Of a stretch of DNA of 64,000 nucleotides, positions 22,137-35,318 are shown in pieces; within the stretch, counting starts at the first letter, position 1; every line of letters begins with the position of its first letter. Where the stretch lies: positions 255,122 through 319,121 of the forward strand of contig ML133496.1 of assembly GCA_003864495.1 (NCBI GenBank), given 5' to 3'. The position numbers and the translations under genes were made by a program. Source of the DNA: Nemopilema nomurai. Taxonomy: Eukaryota > Cnidaria > Scyphozoa > Rhizostomeae > Rhizostomatidae. The notes below the pieces were generated by a model, which did not search any database, was not told where the DNA came from, and was given only the letters and a program-made list of their open reading frames with translations.

Positions 22137-25100
22137 TCAGACTTGATCCTCTTCATAACCGACATTGAGTGTCGCTTGGCCACTCTCCAGTTCTTGGTAC
22201 AATGGCTCGTTCACTTTCACTGGCTGCTGGGCCGCTCTCTCCAGCGTTTGGTACATTGGGAGCGGGTTGCTCTCTTCAAGGCAGTGGTACAGCGGAGCAT
22301 GTAGTGGCGCTGCGCAGCTCGGCGTAGCGTCCCTTGGTTGCGTCGCCATGTCTAGGGCCTGGTAACAACTGTCCGGCGTCATAACACTTTTCTCGTCAAT
22401 CGGTTCGTATATTCCCGTAGCTTCTGAGTATACTGGTCCATTCTCCACAAGTTCCCTGTAAACTGGCTCTGTGGGCTAAAATAGGCACCAATTTTTTAAA
22501 TTGTATGAACATTTCACAATTGGTTTGGTGGTGGAAAGAAGGAGACAATGAGGCAAATGATGTTCAAGTTTTGACAAATAATTAGCCATTGGAAACTTTT
22601 TTTAGGAAAAAGACAAAAATGAGGGATAATCGTACGATAGAAAATAAACAAGATAAAATGAAATTCAGAACGCGTAAAAGAACAGGATTTCAAATCCTTC
22701 TGAGAAAAAATGAGGAAACTTACGACCAAATAGTTGTCTTCGTACAAGGCGGCACAAGGCATATCATCAATATAACTAGTTCTCAAGTGCAAGTTTTCTT
22801 CATAAGCTGGGTTACCTAGAAAACAGAAGGTGAGAATAGGGTTATGAGTTAAGGAAAATGGAGACTTTGTGTGTTGTTCATCAGCTAATGTGGTTTAAGT
22901 TTTTCAGTACTGGCACGTGAGGCATTTAATCTCACTGCTAATTTTTCAGCAAGCTCTAGCTCTCCAAACGCCTTCATCCTAATTACACTGGTTAATATTA
23001 CATATCCACTGGTTAATATTTCCGCACTATCTATGAGCCTTGGTTAATATTTGTACAACGTCTGTAAATACAACATGCAGGTACATATCAGTATATATAA
23101 TAAGCGAGCGTTGATGGGAGAGACTCATCTCAAGACATAATATTTGGGTGGATTCTACGACCTTGCGCAATACGCATCAGGAATAAGAGTACCGGGTTTA
23201 CATTACCGATGTCTTTTTTAAATGACGCTGCGTTTATACTGCCACTGAACGAAGAACTTCCAAAAGCATGGCTTGCCAGGCCAAGTGTTATTGTCTCCTG
23301 AAGCGAATGGAAAAACAAGATAGTACCGAGATAGGAATAACAAAGCGTCGATCGTGTTTATTTGGAAAATTGGTATCTTGTTAATCGATTTATGTCGCAA
23401 CAAGTAAGATGTCTCTGCGTCTTAAGAGTCGGCTACTCTATTCATTTTTAAGCTGCATTTTCCAAAATCTAAATCAAAAGCGTCTATCGCAAATAAAATG
23501 TCCCCTTTTCTACAACTATTTTCCTACCTTTCTTTTTCTGCTTTCACCCTTTGGTCTGCAAAAGAAAACTTTCGTCAGCAAATCATTTGCACTGTGAAAT
23601 GGCTGATGATGAATAATTTTTATTTCTTAACATTTTAATTCTTAACATTTTAATTCTTAACAATCTCAAGTTCCTTCGTGCCATTTAGATCACTTGGTAA
23701 AAGACGCATTCGCCGGTGAAAACTTACAAATGTCTTCTTCTGTACAGAATTAAAACCATGATGCTTGCAAAAACAAAGACAATGCCAGCTGAGATTGCTA
23801 CACCGATCATCACTCCCTCCTCGTTAGAGCTCTTTCGGGCAGCAGTTCCTGCGCCATCTATTTGAACACTCGCTGAGGGAAGCAAATGTGGGTGCGAATA
23901 TGATTGAGAATGGGCTGGAACCTAAAACACAATTTTATGAGTGATTCAGCACAGCTGTTGTTTTAAAATAATGCTTTCATAAAAGTAAAACGTGTTGCTT
24001 TTTTAAAACCATTAAGCAAAATTTCATGACTATGTTTTTCAGTATCCCATGGTTGGAAATGAAAAAGTACCTTGGTAACATGAACTGTGGAAGACCACCA
24101 TGAAGACGTTGAAATTGCACCCTTGTTCACAGATAATGGAAAAGAAATGACACTTTGCATCACTGTTGAACTGGTTAAAATTGTCTGGTTTGTTGGCATT
24201 GGAAACATTTTCGATGTAGATGCAGGTGGAATGCCACTTATAGAAATCAAAACACTTGTCATTCTCAGTACTAGCGCTTTTGTGAATGCATTGCTTGAAT
24301 TCGTCTGAGGCATGCCAGACAATGAGCTACTAGGTGTATATGATGGTGGCGTTGTTGTAGAACTTGTGGCACCTGTGACCAGCAATGTACTTGAAACTGT
24401 GACAGCACCAAAAATTGTCCTTGTGTCAATCTTGGATGACACTTGAGGCACAGAAGGAGGCAATGTTGGTTGCAATGAATGCAAAGAAGCTGATCTTTGC
24501 ATTGTAGTGATCTGAGTTGATAATGTCCTTGTTGGCTGAAACTCCACTGAACTTTGCATGAATTGATTAGTAGATACTGTTTTACTGTGATAGTGGCTAC
24601 TTTCAGGTACTGCAGTTGAAGATGAAACTTGTGAAGTTTGCTCCTCAGGAAACGTCAATGGATCTAATAATAAACAGAATCATTTTAGATCCAGGCTTCT
24701 AAAAATGCTATCATATTGAACAACTCTTCTACTTATTCAGTCTCTTCATTTCACTTCCTACTTAAAATAACAAAACAGTCTTTTGAATTCAGGTTGAATT
24801 CGTTCAAAAAAAACTTTAGTACTTTCAACTGATAAATCTCATTTGCCTTCCCTCTCTGCAAATAATCACAAAACCTATAGCTATGGTAGTCCACTATTGG
24901 TTATCTGCTCAACAGACAAAAGTGGAATTTGGTCTGAAAAATTGTAAAACCCACCAGTTCTTTGTATTTTGAAAAGATAAAAGGAGATAGCCGTATAGCA
25001 TTTGTCAGAAAATGAAATTCATTCGATTGGCAATTACCAAAACAGAAGGCATCAATGAATCCAAGAAAGGTCAGAACAGTTAAAGATGAAATATCCAAAC

Positions 25101-26612
25101 TGGTGCTAAATAGTTTATTCTAGAAGGCTGTTAATTTCTGGAAAATTACCCAATTAACATAAAGTGCTCTGCAGATGTTGGATGAAATATATGAAGAATA
25201 ATCAATGATGTCTGAGGTATAAATTTCTTATAATGCCATCCTTCAAAAAAGACAAAAAGGCTATTAAGCAATTATGTACGTACAGGATCTGGTACCAATG
25301 ATCTTCAATAACAAACAACTTTGTTTCTTTTTTCCAGATCTGTATGCTTCCAAATTGAGTTTGAAAAGCACCCCAGCATACCGCCGTGCTATTCTGGTGG
25401 GGTTGGTAGATGACCACTGAAAGGAACAATGACCTTGGCAATATAGAACATTCAAAAGCATCCATGGTGGTACTTGCCCTATTTTTGTTACTTAACAATT
25501 GTGAAGCACAATTTCTTTACTTTTTTATGCCTAGCTTTGTTCTTATTTGGTTCTCAGTTCCAAATCACATATCTAATTCAATTATCACACATTCTTAGTT
25601 TCTTATGGCCTGTGCTAGAAATGAAAATGACAAAAATTCAAAACCCAGCAAAAAATAGTAAACAGTGTACTTTATGGAAAACTTTGAATTTTATCAAACA
25701 TTATTTGCTTTGATCTTGCTTTAATTAAACTTAAAAGTATGATGGTAAATGAATTTGAATAAATAAATATACCTTTAGATTCCCATTTGTATTGATCTCA
25801 AAAGGGTTTTGAATCACCTCCCATTTTATATTCCAAATTTCTGACTTTTGTATTTGGAATGAGTAGACAGTCTCCTCGTCATATGTCAGTTGGCCAATGT
25901 CATTGCTTATGCTGGTTGGGTTCAAGGATTTTACCCAATTTAGCCCACTGAAATGGAACTTGCACCCTATCAGAAAAAGAGGCGATAATTGAAAATTATA
26001 TTCATACTTTTTATTATTTCACACAAAGAATTAATCACATGTGTCAAAATGCTTAAAATACTTATAGCCATCCTTTCATCCAAGAACCATCAGTTTGCAT
26101 ACAGTCAGCCTAAAGAACACCCAAGAATGCTATCTCATAGCCGAAAAAACGATCTACGATCTGCATGTCTAAGTGTCCTATTTTCTTTCAACGACATTCC
26201 ATTGACCAGTGCAATTTTAGTGTGCACACAAACCTCTCTTGAGAGCAATCATATCTATCTTCTAACGTTTCCTAAAAAGCTCACCCATGTCTTTTTTGTC
26301 CTCTCCATAATCCTCCATGCATTTCGGGTTTCGTTTTTCCCAATCGATCACAAACGTTTCACTGTAACTACATTGGCAATAAGTTTCGTTCTTCCAGAAG
26401 GCATTCCCTTCGCCACCTACACGACAACCTGTTAGCGTCAATGTACCCCCATCCACCCTTATGGGACTGTTCCTCTCGAAAACGTCTCCTTCCCTACCGG
26501 CTGGCCTCTCCACTCGAAAACAAGAGCTCTCTTGAACAACCTGGATCGCTGCTATTAAAACCACCACGTATTCTGCCTGGAAATTAAAAATTCTCATTTC
26601 TGAAAACCTCAT
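22137..26612 (-). CDS. Unrecognised single-pass receptor A with multi-tyrosine tail
   Basis: Nine exons on the minus strand: 26612-26285, 25966-25773, 25416-25284, 24663-24071, 23921-23728, 23555-23528, 23297-23207, 22815-22724, 22475-22137; 663 aa, all phases closing. Order: signal peptide (YVVVLIAAIQVV); a Cys-bearing ectodomain encoded by exons 1-3 (motifs LTLTGCRVGG, YCQCSYSETF, KCMEDYGED, SEIWNIKW, AGVLFKLNLEA, SCLLLK); a roughly 200-residue Ser/Thr-rich mucin-like stalk (exon 4); one TM segment (VMIGVAISAGIVFVFASIMV); a basic 28-nt microexon; and a tail with YREL, YQAL, YHCL, YQTL, YQEL and YEPI motifs. YHCLEESNPLPMYQTL has the exact ITAM spacing YxxL-x8-YxxL. I do not recognise the ectodomain. 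A kinase/SH2-coupled surface receptor is inferred from architecture only. Confidence 0.87.
22242..22289 (-). other. ITAM-like motif in receptor A tail
   Basis: The codons for YHCL and YQTL are separated by eight residues, matching the YxxL/I-x6-8-YxxL/I rule for immunoreceptor tyrosine-based activation motifs. Further YxxL sites flank it, so it could also serve as a series of single SH2 or endocytic (YxxPhi) sites. Confidence 0.6.
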
Positions 26613-27368
26613 AGATGCGTCCTTAAAAGCCCGTTACATATATTTAGTTACTCGTTGAATTCCAAACCGGATGATTGCTGTCTGTTTTCTCCTAACGAAC
26701 AGAAGAGCTTCCGCATTAACCTGGCAGCCTCGTATTGGTTTCAGTCACGCGATAAACAAGTGGGTTTCGGAATAGAATAAGAACACCCCCTCGGTTTGCA
26801 AGCCCTGTAAAGTCCCCCTTCAGAATCAGATTCATGCTGATCCGTGTTTTAACATTAAAGTGATTAATTGGATGGTGAAAGTTTGCCAACGGGTAAGAAC
26901 CAAGAACCAAATGAGATCTAAAATGGCAACATAATATTTGATGGTAATCGGACACGGGAACAAGTAAACTCGAGAAGACGACTTACTTCAAATAAAAAGC
27001 AACAAAATACGTCCATTTAAAAGTGCCTTTATAAAATCTTTGATTAAAAAGAAAATCAAGAGATTCCGTACTTGAAGCAATATCATTGGGAACAACAATT
27101 ATTGCAAAATACTCCCGAAGCGCCTTTACCAAAGCCAACAAAACTTCTAATATTTAGAAAACTACCCAAACACAAAACAACGAAGTAGCCGATGCCACTT
27201 CAGCATAAGACTAGGTGATTTGGAATCTTCTCATCATAAATTGGAGCAACATAACTTTCTTCTATTTACAGCGGCAAAACATCGCCTCAAATTTACTTTA
27301 AATCACCCGCCACAAAACGCTACGCAGATCAAATATTTTACAAGACATTTTGCGCCTCGGTTCTGTGG
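26613..27368. other. Spacer between receptors B and A
   Basis: 756 bp between the receptor B stop codon and the receptor A start codon, both minus strand. It must hold the B 3' UTR and the A promoter. No exon, repeat or distinctive site was seen. Confidence 0.5.
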
Positions 27369-30300
27369 CTATTGGCCAGCCTCAACTTCCCGATAAATGG
27401 GACCATCAGTGGTCACCCCTTCAATCCTCTCTGGTTCATCGTATAGATCCCGCTGGACTGTGTGGTAGACGGGGGATGCCGTTTTAGTTCTGTCGCTACC
27501 TGGGCGCTCAATCTCGTGGTAAACTGGTGCATTGGAACTGTCTTCTGCGGGCTCGCCTTCTTTCAATTGCGTAAAATCCAGGCCCTGGTAGATGTCTGGT
27601 TTGTCTAATGCCCCTGCATCAATTGTCTGATACTCGCCACCCACCTCCTGGTAAATCGTCTTGTCATCCTTTAGCACAGAGGAAAATTGAATCAAATGTT
27701 GAAGTTAGTTGCAGCGAATAAAATCATAATTAGGAGAAGTTTTGTTCAAAGTCGCTTTGAAATTGATATCACAAATTCAAAAAAATAATGCTGTTGTCAT
27801 GACAACTTTCTGTCAGGCTGTAGCTACTACTAATAGAGTGTTGTTGTCGTTGCGATGACGTAGGCCAGTTCACTGAAGCTAAACCAGAGCAAGTTGAGAC
27901 ATAGCACTTTACTGCAAAAGATAAATACCACTAAGAAGCCCGTGGACCAGAAAAATGTGCAAATGATGATGCTAATTCAAACCAGATATTTAAGACTGAG
28001 GCTGGTCTCATCGCCGGAAAACAAATCATGCTGACCTCTCGTGCATTCGTGGTGTTTTCATATGCGTAACTGCAAAGCTCAATTGCTAGTCCCTTTCTTC
28101 CGACCACTGAATCAAATCTCACGTTTTCTCCGTACACTGGATTTTCTGCGGTAAAAATTGCATGAAAAGTAAGCAACAGAAATTATCAAATACACATAAT
28201 CGTACGACTCAAAATTCAAAGAACGACTAGCACCCGAAGACTTGACAGATTAGCAAAACGATTGTTGAAAAGACTCGCAATTCAATTCCCGAAAACGCAG
28301 TTACCTAATTTGCCTAGGCCATTTCCATTCCTGTTTTCAGCGGCGTGGGCATTTTCACTTATAAGGTTCACTCGCTTTGAATCCTGTTTCCATCATACGA
28401 AAAAAGAATCATTACATTAGATTACATTAAGAAAGTTGATGTACTGTTTGGAATATACGTGAAACAATTCACAGTAAAAATTCACTAGCAAAACGTGCGA
28501 AAACTACGAAGCAAAATACTACCTTTGAGTCCCAAATCATTTGTGAAGAACTGAAAAAGAAGCCAAAGCAACTGACATCAAAATCTTAAAAGTAATTTCT
28601 TCAGGATTGCTAATCAAGTTAAGACAGGAAAAGTGGAAGCACTTCGGAAAAGCATAAATGTGGTACGAAAAAGTTAAAAAGAAGAATAAACATAGAAGGA
28701 ATGAAAAGTTGGCATTAAAGTGAAATCATAAAGGGCGTCAAGAAATGGTGATGAAATCAACCGTAAAAACCAAAGCGCTGGGGGACGCGAGCGAAAGAAG
28801 CACAACGTAGGTTGGCAAATGTCAGTGGGTTGTTCGTTGCGCCAGCCGGAAATGACGTAGCATGGAATTGCCGCTCAGGCCCCTAGCAAAGCAACTGCTT
28901 TCAACGCAGCTAAACGGAGAATGAAAAAGAAGTCGACGCACCACTGCTGCCTGCGAAGGAGCAGAACAACGACGATTACCAGTATCACGAGCAGCGAGCC
29001 CCCAACCGAGGCTCCGACAATGGTGGTGACGTCAGCCTTGCTTGTATCTCTCCTTTCCGGTATGACGGAAGCCGATGGAGTGACGTAGAGAGGCCCCTGG
29101 GAGGATGAAAGTGTAACGATTCTGTGGTTCTTTGCTAGCGTGGAAGGAAGATGGCATGCTTAGGCCCGAAGGCCTAAGCCAAGTAAGACAACAGCGTAGC
29201 CAATAGATTATGTATATCCAATCTGTTTCAAGCAAGACTGACCTAATGGTCACGAAATACACTGAATATAACACTGAGTATAATTGGAGATGACAATCAA
29301 CAGTAATACGTCACTCTACAACAATAAACGTGATCACAATAACGGAAACGACACATTGACATAAGACAATACATACTTGTTAACAAGATTAAGATCAATC
29401 ACAGACACTGCACGCAACACAGCTAATTAACAAAACCCTAACACGTTACACTCTCCCCTCCGTTAAAGAACAAACTCACAATATCAAATTGAGTGTCCGA
29501 GTAGCCATTACAAAAATAAACATAACTATTAATCGTCCTATCCAAAGTTCATGGAGGCCCGGAGGCGAAAATCGGCAGGTGAAGGTAGTGCCTACAGCAA
29601 CACCCGATGGTTTCCGACTTCTCCACGATAATCTTCGGTAAAAAAAACTCGATATCCAATTTCCAGGACACTCTCGTCCTCGCAGCTGGCCTCTAGTTCG
29701 CCAAGCACTCCAAAACTTCTTATATACGGTGGCTAACGGAGCTTTCAAAGACGTATGAGCCATGTCCGACTCGGCGGTGGTGTGACACGTGTAAAAGCTT
29801 GAAAATGTCCTGTGACGTGAGGCCTTCAAAACATCAAATTTAATCAAAGTTCCTCTGAAAAATCGTCAGGGTACCAACGACCAATTTCTTCATGAGACGT
29901 TCTCCAAAGCACGTTGTGGTGAATAAACAATCAAAGAAAATCAACTTCAACCGGAAAGTCCACTCCATTCGAATTAATTGAACCAATTCATCTTTTTTCC
30001 ACGCTATCCGACTCTGTCACCAATTGTAACGATTCTGTGGTTCTTTGCTAGCGTGGAAGGAAGATGGCATGCTTAGGCCCGAAGGCCTAAGCCAAGTAAG
30101 ACAACAGCGTAGCCAATAGATTATGTATATCCAATCTGTTTCAAGCAAGACTGACCTAATGGTCACGAAATACACTGAATATAACACTGAGTATAATTGG
30201 AGATGACAATCAACAGTAATACGTCACTCTACAACAATAAACGTGATCACAATAACGGAAACGACACATTGACATAAGACAATACATACTTGTTAACAAG

Positions 30301-33300
30301 ATTAAGATCAATCACAGACACTGCACGCAACACAGCTAATTAACAAAACCCTAACACGTTACAAAAGGATCAAAATAAAAAGCTAAATTTAGGCGCTACA
30401 TCGCAACAGTTCTGTACGTTACGCTGTCATAGGTGTCCAGCCGAAACAACATATGTTTATTTGTTCTTTTCTATATTTCTCTCTAAATCAACTGGAAACT
30501 CGTTAAGCAAAACCACCCATACTACACTACGACAGGGCATTTTAAGAATCTTTCAATAGTAGTTCGGTGCTTCAAATTGTAATAAGCTTATGTTTTCGAT
30601 AAAATTTCCAGATTTCCAAATTAGCAGATTACCTTGGAATGAGAAATTGCAATTTTAGTGTTGGTATTCAACCACATTTAAGAGCATGGTCCCAAAAGGT
30701 CAGCCCCAATCTCTTTGCGCACGTCATATAGCACATAAGCTTTTAAAGGGCAATTTTTGTTATGCAGTTTGCAAGTTGGCAAGGACAATTATCTGATTTT
30801 ACCTGATGTTTCTAAATAGGGGACGTGCCCCTTGTTCCTTAAGGCAGAACGATGGGACTATTCAGGGGTGTTCGTCGTGCATTCTCATCGACAGTGGTGG
30901 GGCAAATACCTCAACACTAAGTATGTTAAAAATGCCCTGCACAACGAGCAATATGTGTGTGTCTTTAGATGTTTGGTGAGTATGATGCCCGGTAAACTTA
31001 CAGAGACAGATTCAATTGGAACAAGCTTCGCAGATATTGAGGTGAGATCGCCCAATTTGGACCGTGCCAATTTGGATTTTGAGAAGAACAACCCGGAAGC
31101 ACCAGTGGAGCATTGCGTACACACTGTTCTGTCCTCCCAACTGGCCCTATACGAGGTACTGATGAGACCTCCTTTGATTGCACTCGTCACCTCTGATGAC
31201 GCCACGATGTAACTCGAGGAGATAGGCGTAGTTGCTGCTGCGGTTGTGCTAGCACTTGACAGAATCCGAAGCTCTGTTGCTGTCATTTTTACGAGTTGTG
31301 TACTTGGCTTTATAACATCACTTGACTTTCTTGCGACGTAGGGAGACAGCGGATCTTCAAGGGGAAAATTCAATTTCATCACATTGAAACAAACTATCCA
31401 CCCATAAAAGCTGGGGTTTTCTTACCTCCATCGCCTGAACTCCAAGGCACGCAACCCCACTTCTTACAAATTTCACCTTGAAATTAATTTCCGATGTTAT
31501 GGTTTCTTTTCTTGGCATTCTGTTTCCTGATTTGCCAGGCCACCAGTTTGATTGAGTTTCATTAAACCTTTCAGCATTGAAAATAAATTGGAATTCGATC
31601 AACTTTCTAAAACTCAACGGTTTGTGCTGAAACTGCATTGTCTACATTTATACCAAAATGGCGGGCTGCTTTGTAACGAAGAATAACCCTTCTTGCCACT
31701 CTGCAGGTACGGTTGGCTAACAGGCTAACACTTTCGTAGCAAAACCATACTTACAATGTCCAATGCCAGGAACTTTGAGCAGCAGGCAACTTTTAGTTCT
31801 CACAGATCCTCCTCTCGCCTCGAGTTCAAACTTGAAAAGCACTCCAGCGAATTGGCGAAGACGCTCGGTAGCATTGCCCTCCCACTGAAATCACAAACAG
31901 AAAACGCCATCAGCTCCTTTAATATCAAAGTAATTTTCAATATACAGCTAAGATAATGTCAGTACGCCTTTATTCATAATGCCTTGGGTCATAGTTCGCA
32001 TATCTTGATGATTTAATGGGATCATGGACTTTGTATTGTTCCAGTGTGATACTGCTGTGTCAGCGATGTGGTTGGCGGCCGATGTTTGGCTAGATTTGTG
32101 GTTTTCAAAATGCTAATGCTAGCCTCAATCTTTATCAACACCAAAGCAGGAAACATGCTTTCATCTTCGATGTTCAATTCTTGGATTTCCGCACTAAGAC
32201 ATCGGAAACATTTCTAGAATGCATTATTTGAAAATCTGGGAGGCTAAATTTCTACAAGATACTATGAAGCCTAAACTTTTGGTCATTTTCAAATGCTTGC
32301 ATACTCTGACGGGTGTCCAACTAAAAAGTTACTAGGTATGCATAATAACGTTTCCGCTCCTACTTATGGCGTTTTGTACCACGAAGCATTTGATCTTTAG
32401 TGCAGTTTCTTCTCGCTCAAAGTTTATCCCTTCTGCTTTAACTTCAAAGGTAGCACTAGACTTCAGGACACAGTTGACTTGGTATAATGCGAAAGGAAAG
32501 AATTGCTGCGTCAAATTTAAAAAAAATTATTGCAGGGAAAAAGGTTGCATATATTCCTCCTTGGGGCATGAGTCTGCTATTGTCTATAACGGGGACGGAT
32601 AAGAAATTTAGAAAAGAGTAAATGACCGAAAACCATGGGGGAATTTTCTTTCTTATTATGAGGGACCTCTATGGCATTGATAAGGGGCTTATTTCTCTAT
32701 AGTAACAATGCTTAAAAAGTACTTGAAGTCACTCATCATAAATCCAATAAACATTTATTGCAAGAAAGTTAATAAAAAAATTGAGAAAGCTGTCTACAAA
32801 CCTCAATAAATGTTTTGGACTGCACTTTAAATATTTGTGAAGGGATGTCAATCCATGTCATATTCCATGAAGAGACATTTAACAAGTCAATCTGATTGAC
32901 CACATTATAACCAAGTTTGACATCTCCAATACGAGATTGCTTGGAAGCTACTTTGACATAATTGTTGCCAATATCAAACCTGAACATACACCCTAAGACA
33001 CAAAGAATACATTAGACAAATACACAAAGGAACATAGTCTAGCAGCAAAGATGAAAATTACTTGCACATAATCGGAGATACTCCTTGCACAATGAGACTA
33101 AAAATGATCAGAAAAAATGACCAGTATCATACTCTGATGATCAGTCTTATCTTGAAGCTAACATGTCGAGTTTAATTTCAAGACTTAAATGCCATCCTCA
33201 TCACTAATCACTTAATAAATTTACACAAACCAAACATTCTTTCTAAACTGCACTATGCATTAATTGTGTATTGTGTCCGTACACTTCTACCCAAGGCTTT

Positions 33301-35318
33301 AATGAGATGACCCCACCTCAGCTTTCTTAGGCTGGAATCAACTCTATTTGAATAGGTGTGATAATATATCTGGGCTTCTGGATGAAAGCAACATACATAG
33401 TTCTTTGAAAGGACATGACCAAAATTAACATTGGATTCAGATTTTAGAAACTCATCAAAGAGAAAACCAAAACCATTTAGTATTCTACTTTGTCACTTGA
33501 GCAAGCTACCAAGAGAGGCAATTGTTTAATTGTCACAATAAAAGATAATTATAAGGATTCTTAGTAGCTCTGGCATAAAACAAACTCATGTTTTAGAATC
33601 ACAAGCACAGCATCTACACCACAAGTTTTGCTAAGCTTCAAGAGCCATTTTTCACATTTTGATCAATTCTTTTTTTCATCTAGGAAATCCAGACTAAAAA
33701 TATACCCCCACCCTGGCATGAACACATAGTTGAAGCATGGACCGTGCAGCCATTGGGCTAAAAGGAGCTCCCCCAATTTTTTCAAAGATAGGTCTAATAG
33801 CTCTAGAAATATGAAAATCTTAATTTGTTTAGAATGGTTTAGAAATTCAGCAATTCTATTCAGCAATGAATGGTTTAGAAAAAGGTTAAACTCTTTTAAA
33901 AAAAAAGTAATTCAAACAATAATGTTCCCTAACAACAGACTCTGGGCTGCATTTAGGAGGCTCTTTTAAACAAAACAAATTGGTGTCAGACTACGTATTT
34001 CACCAACAGCACTTAATGACAGACTTTAATTTTGCTCAGGGCCCCCTGAGTTGAAATTCTTAGAGGGCCCCTGGGCAAGGTAAATGACTGTGCCGAGAAA
34101 TTATCTGATTTGTTTTATTATTGTAAATGACTTCTAAATATCAAGACTTGGTAATAGATGTGGCGTTTTCAAAAACACAAGGTGGCAATGAAGTAAATCT
34201 ACCAACCACAAGGGCTCTGACGCAGGTTGGAAAGTGGAGGGGCCAAGGAAGATTTTATCAATCATAACAAATGATATTCAGAAAAGCTCTATTGTTTTAC
34301 AAAAAAGTGCGGGGGACATGGCCCCCGGCCCCCCCCCTTTCGTCGAAGGCCCTGAACCACTTGTTAACCACTTGTTAATATTCTTGTACCTGTGTGCTAC
34401 CTGTACTCAAAAATCCTTGCTCGCACACCAAAGCCAGCTGTTTGTTTGAAAATAGCCTTCATTTGTTTAAGGTCCAATATTTTCTAATAGGTAGATTAAT
34501 GGGGACATTTGATCCTTCGCTACCAAAAAATAAGCATATCCTTCCACATAGCTCTTTAAACCTTTCTCGTTTTAATAATTGCCACCTGAGTATAGCAAAA
34601 ATATTTCCGCTGACGCGGCACATACATTCGCCATGCGAACACGAGTTTGCACCTAGGATAACGTCACGACAATGAGATTTATAGAAATTACTAAATGGAT
34701 AGAGAGAGACTTGTAGCAAGTCCAAATGCAAACTGAACTTTTTGCACATTCAATGGCCCCCCGAAGAAAATTAAGCGACCTAGCGCCGTTAGCGTAAGCA
34801 CTTTCTTAAAAAATCCTTAGAATTAAACCTCAATTAAACCTCATTAGCTAATAGGGTTATTTGAAGAGGCTGATATGAAAAATTCAAGAATAAAAAAATA
34901 TTGACCATGGAGAAATATGACGCGCGCAGGGTTTACTAATAATAATAATTATACTTTAAAGCTGCCCAAGCGTCTTAGAATTCGCCTTACCCAGATCTTC
35001 TAGACCATAATCCCCAATGCAGATGCCATTATTGACAATGCCGGTTGACGAAGTATTGAAGAGAAATGTTCCTTTTCCAGGGCACCGGCATCGAGATGAA
35101 GAAATGGATGTTGCGCAGCCAATCACGCTGACCAACTGGTCTCGGTAGACAAATTTCCCTAGATCATACTCATCCCCTTCCCAATTGTCATTTCTGGGTC
35201 GCGTTATTTTGTAAGTAATGCTGAGCTTCAATAAAGAGATAATGACAACCAGTGACAATATAGGCCGCCTTTCCAGCATTGCCATACTTCCCGCTTGAAA
35301 CGAAACAGGAAAATTCAT
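27369..35318 (-). CDS. Unrecognised single-pass receptor B, paralogue of A
   Basis: Nine exons on the minus strand: 35318-34991, 32992-32802, 31884-31755, 31354-31002, 29096-28942, 28550-28523, 28383-28305, 28145-28036, 27668-27369; 557 aa. Exon order and phases equal those of receptor A; exon 1 (328 nt) and the microexon (28 nt) even share length. Signal peptide (LSLVVIISLLKLSITY), then ectodomain motifs aligned with A (GC-F-F opening exon 2; SSWNMTWIDI; AGVLFKFELEARGG; SCLLLKV), a shorter Ser/Thr stalk (exon 4), TM segment (TTIVGASVGGSLLVILVIVV) and a tail with YQEV, YQTI, YQGL, YHEI, YHTV and YREV. No pair has exact ITAM spacing. Intron 4 carries a complete miniature LTR element ending 13 nt from the TM-exon acceptor. 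The start could instead be the internal Met 12 or 14 codons later. A surface signalling receptor is inferred. Confidence 0.86.
29112..29450 (-). repeat. 3' LTR of the TRIM element
   Basis: A 339-bp terminal repeat, TG...CA bounded, identical to 30025-30363 as far as I can read. A polypurine tract adjoins its upstream end in element sense. Confidence 0.9.
30025..30363 (-). repeat. 5' LTR of the TRIM element
   Basis: The matching 339-bp terminal repeat, followed in element sense by the primer-binding-site-like TTGGTGACAGAGTCGG. Confidence 0.9.

Larger units (their letters stand above)
29108..30367 (-). mobile_element. TRIM-like miniature LTR retrotransposon
   Basis: Two 339-bp direct repeats (29112-29450 and 30025-30363) look identical base for base, begin TGTAACG and end CGTTACA, and enclose 574 bp without coding capacity. 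A 4-bp target duplication AAAG flanks the unit (29108-29111, 30364-30367). On the minus strand the first LTR is followed by TTGGTGACAGAGTCGG, a primer-binding-site-like stretch, and the second is preceded by GGAGGGGAGAG, a polypurine tract. So the element runs on the minus strand, in gene B sense. LTR identity indicates a recent insertion and mobilisation in trans. Confidence 0.9.

Noticed and set aside
27369..27668. Canonical ITIM motifs in receptor B tail
   Set aside because: The -2 positions of its YxxPhi sites are mostly T, P, D or G, so most do not meet the I/V/L/S-x-Y-x-x-L/V rule.
31357..31638. Possible extra exon in receptor B (NWWPGKSGNRMPRKETITSE region)
   Set aside because: It has a GTAAGA donor and some likeness to ectodomain exon 3, but its phases do not fit between the neighbouring exons, whereas joining 31755 to 31354 closes the frame as in receptor A. 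It may be a decayed or alternative exon.
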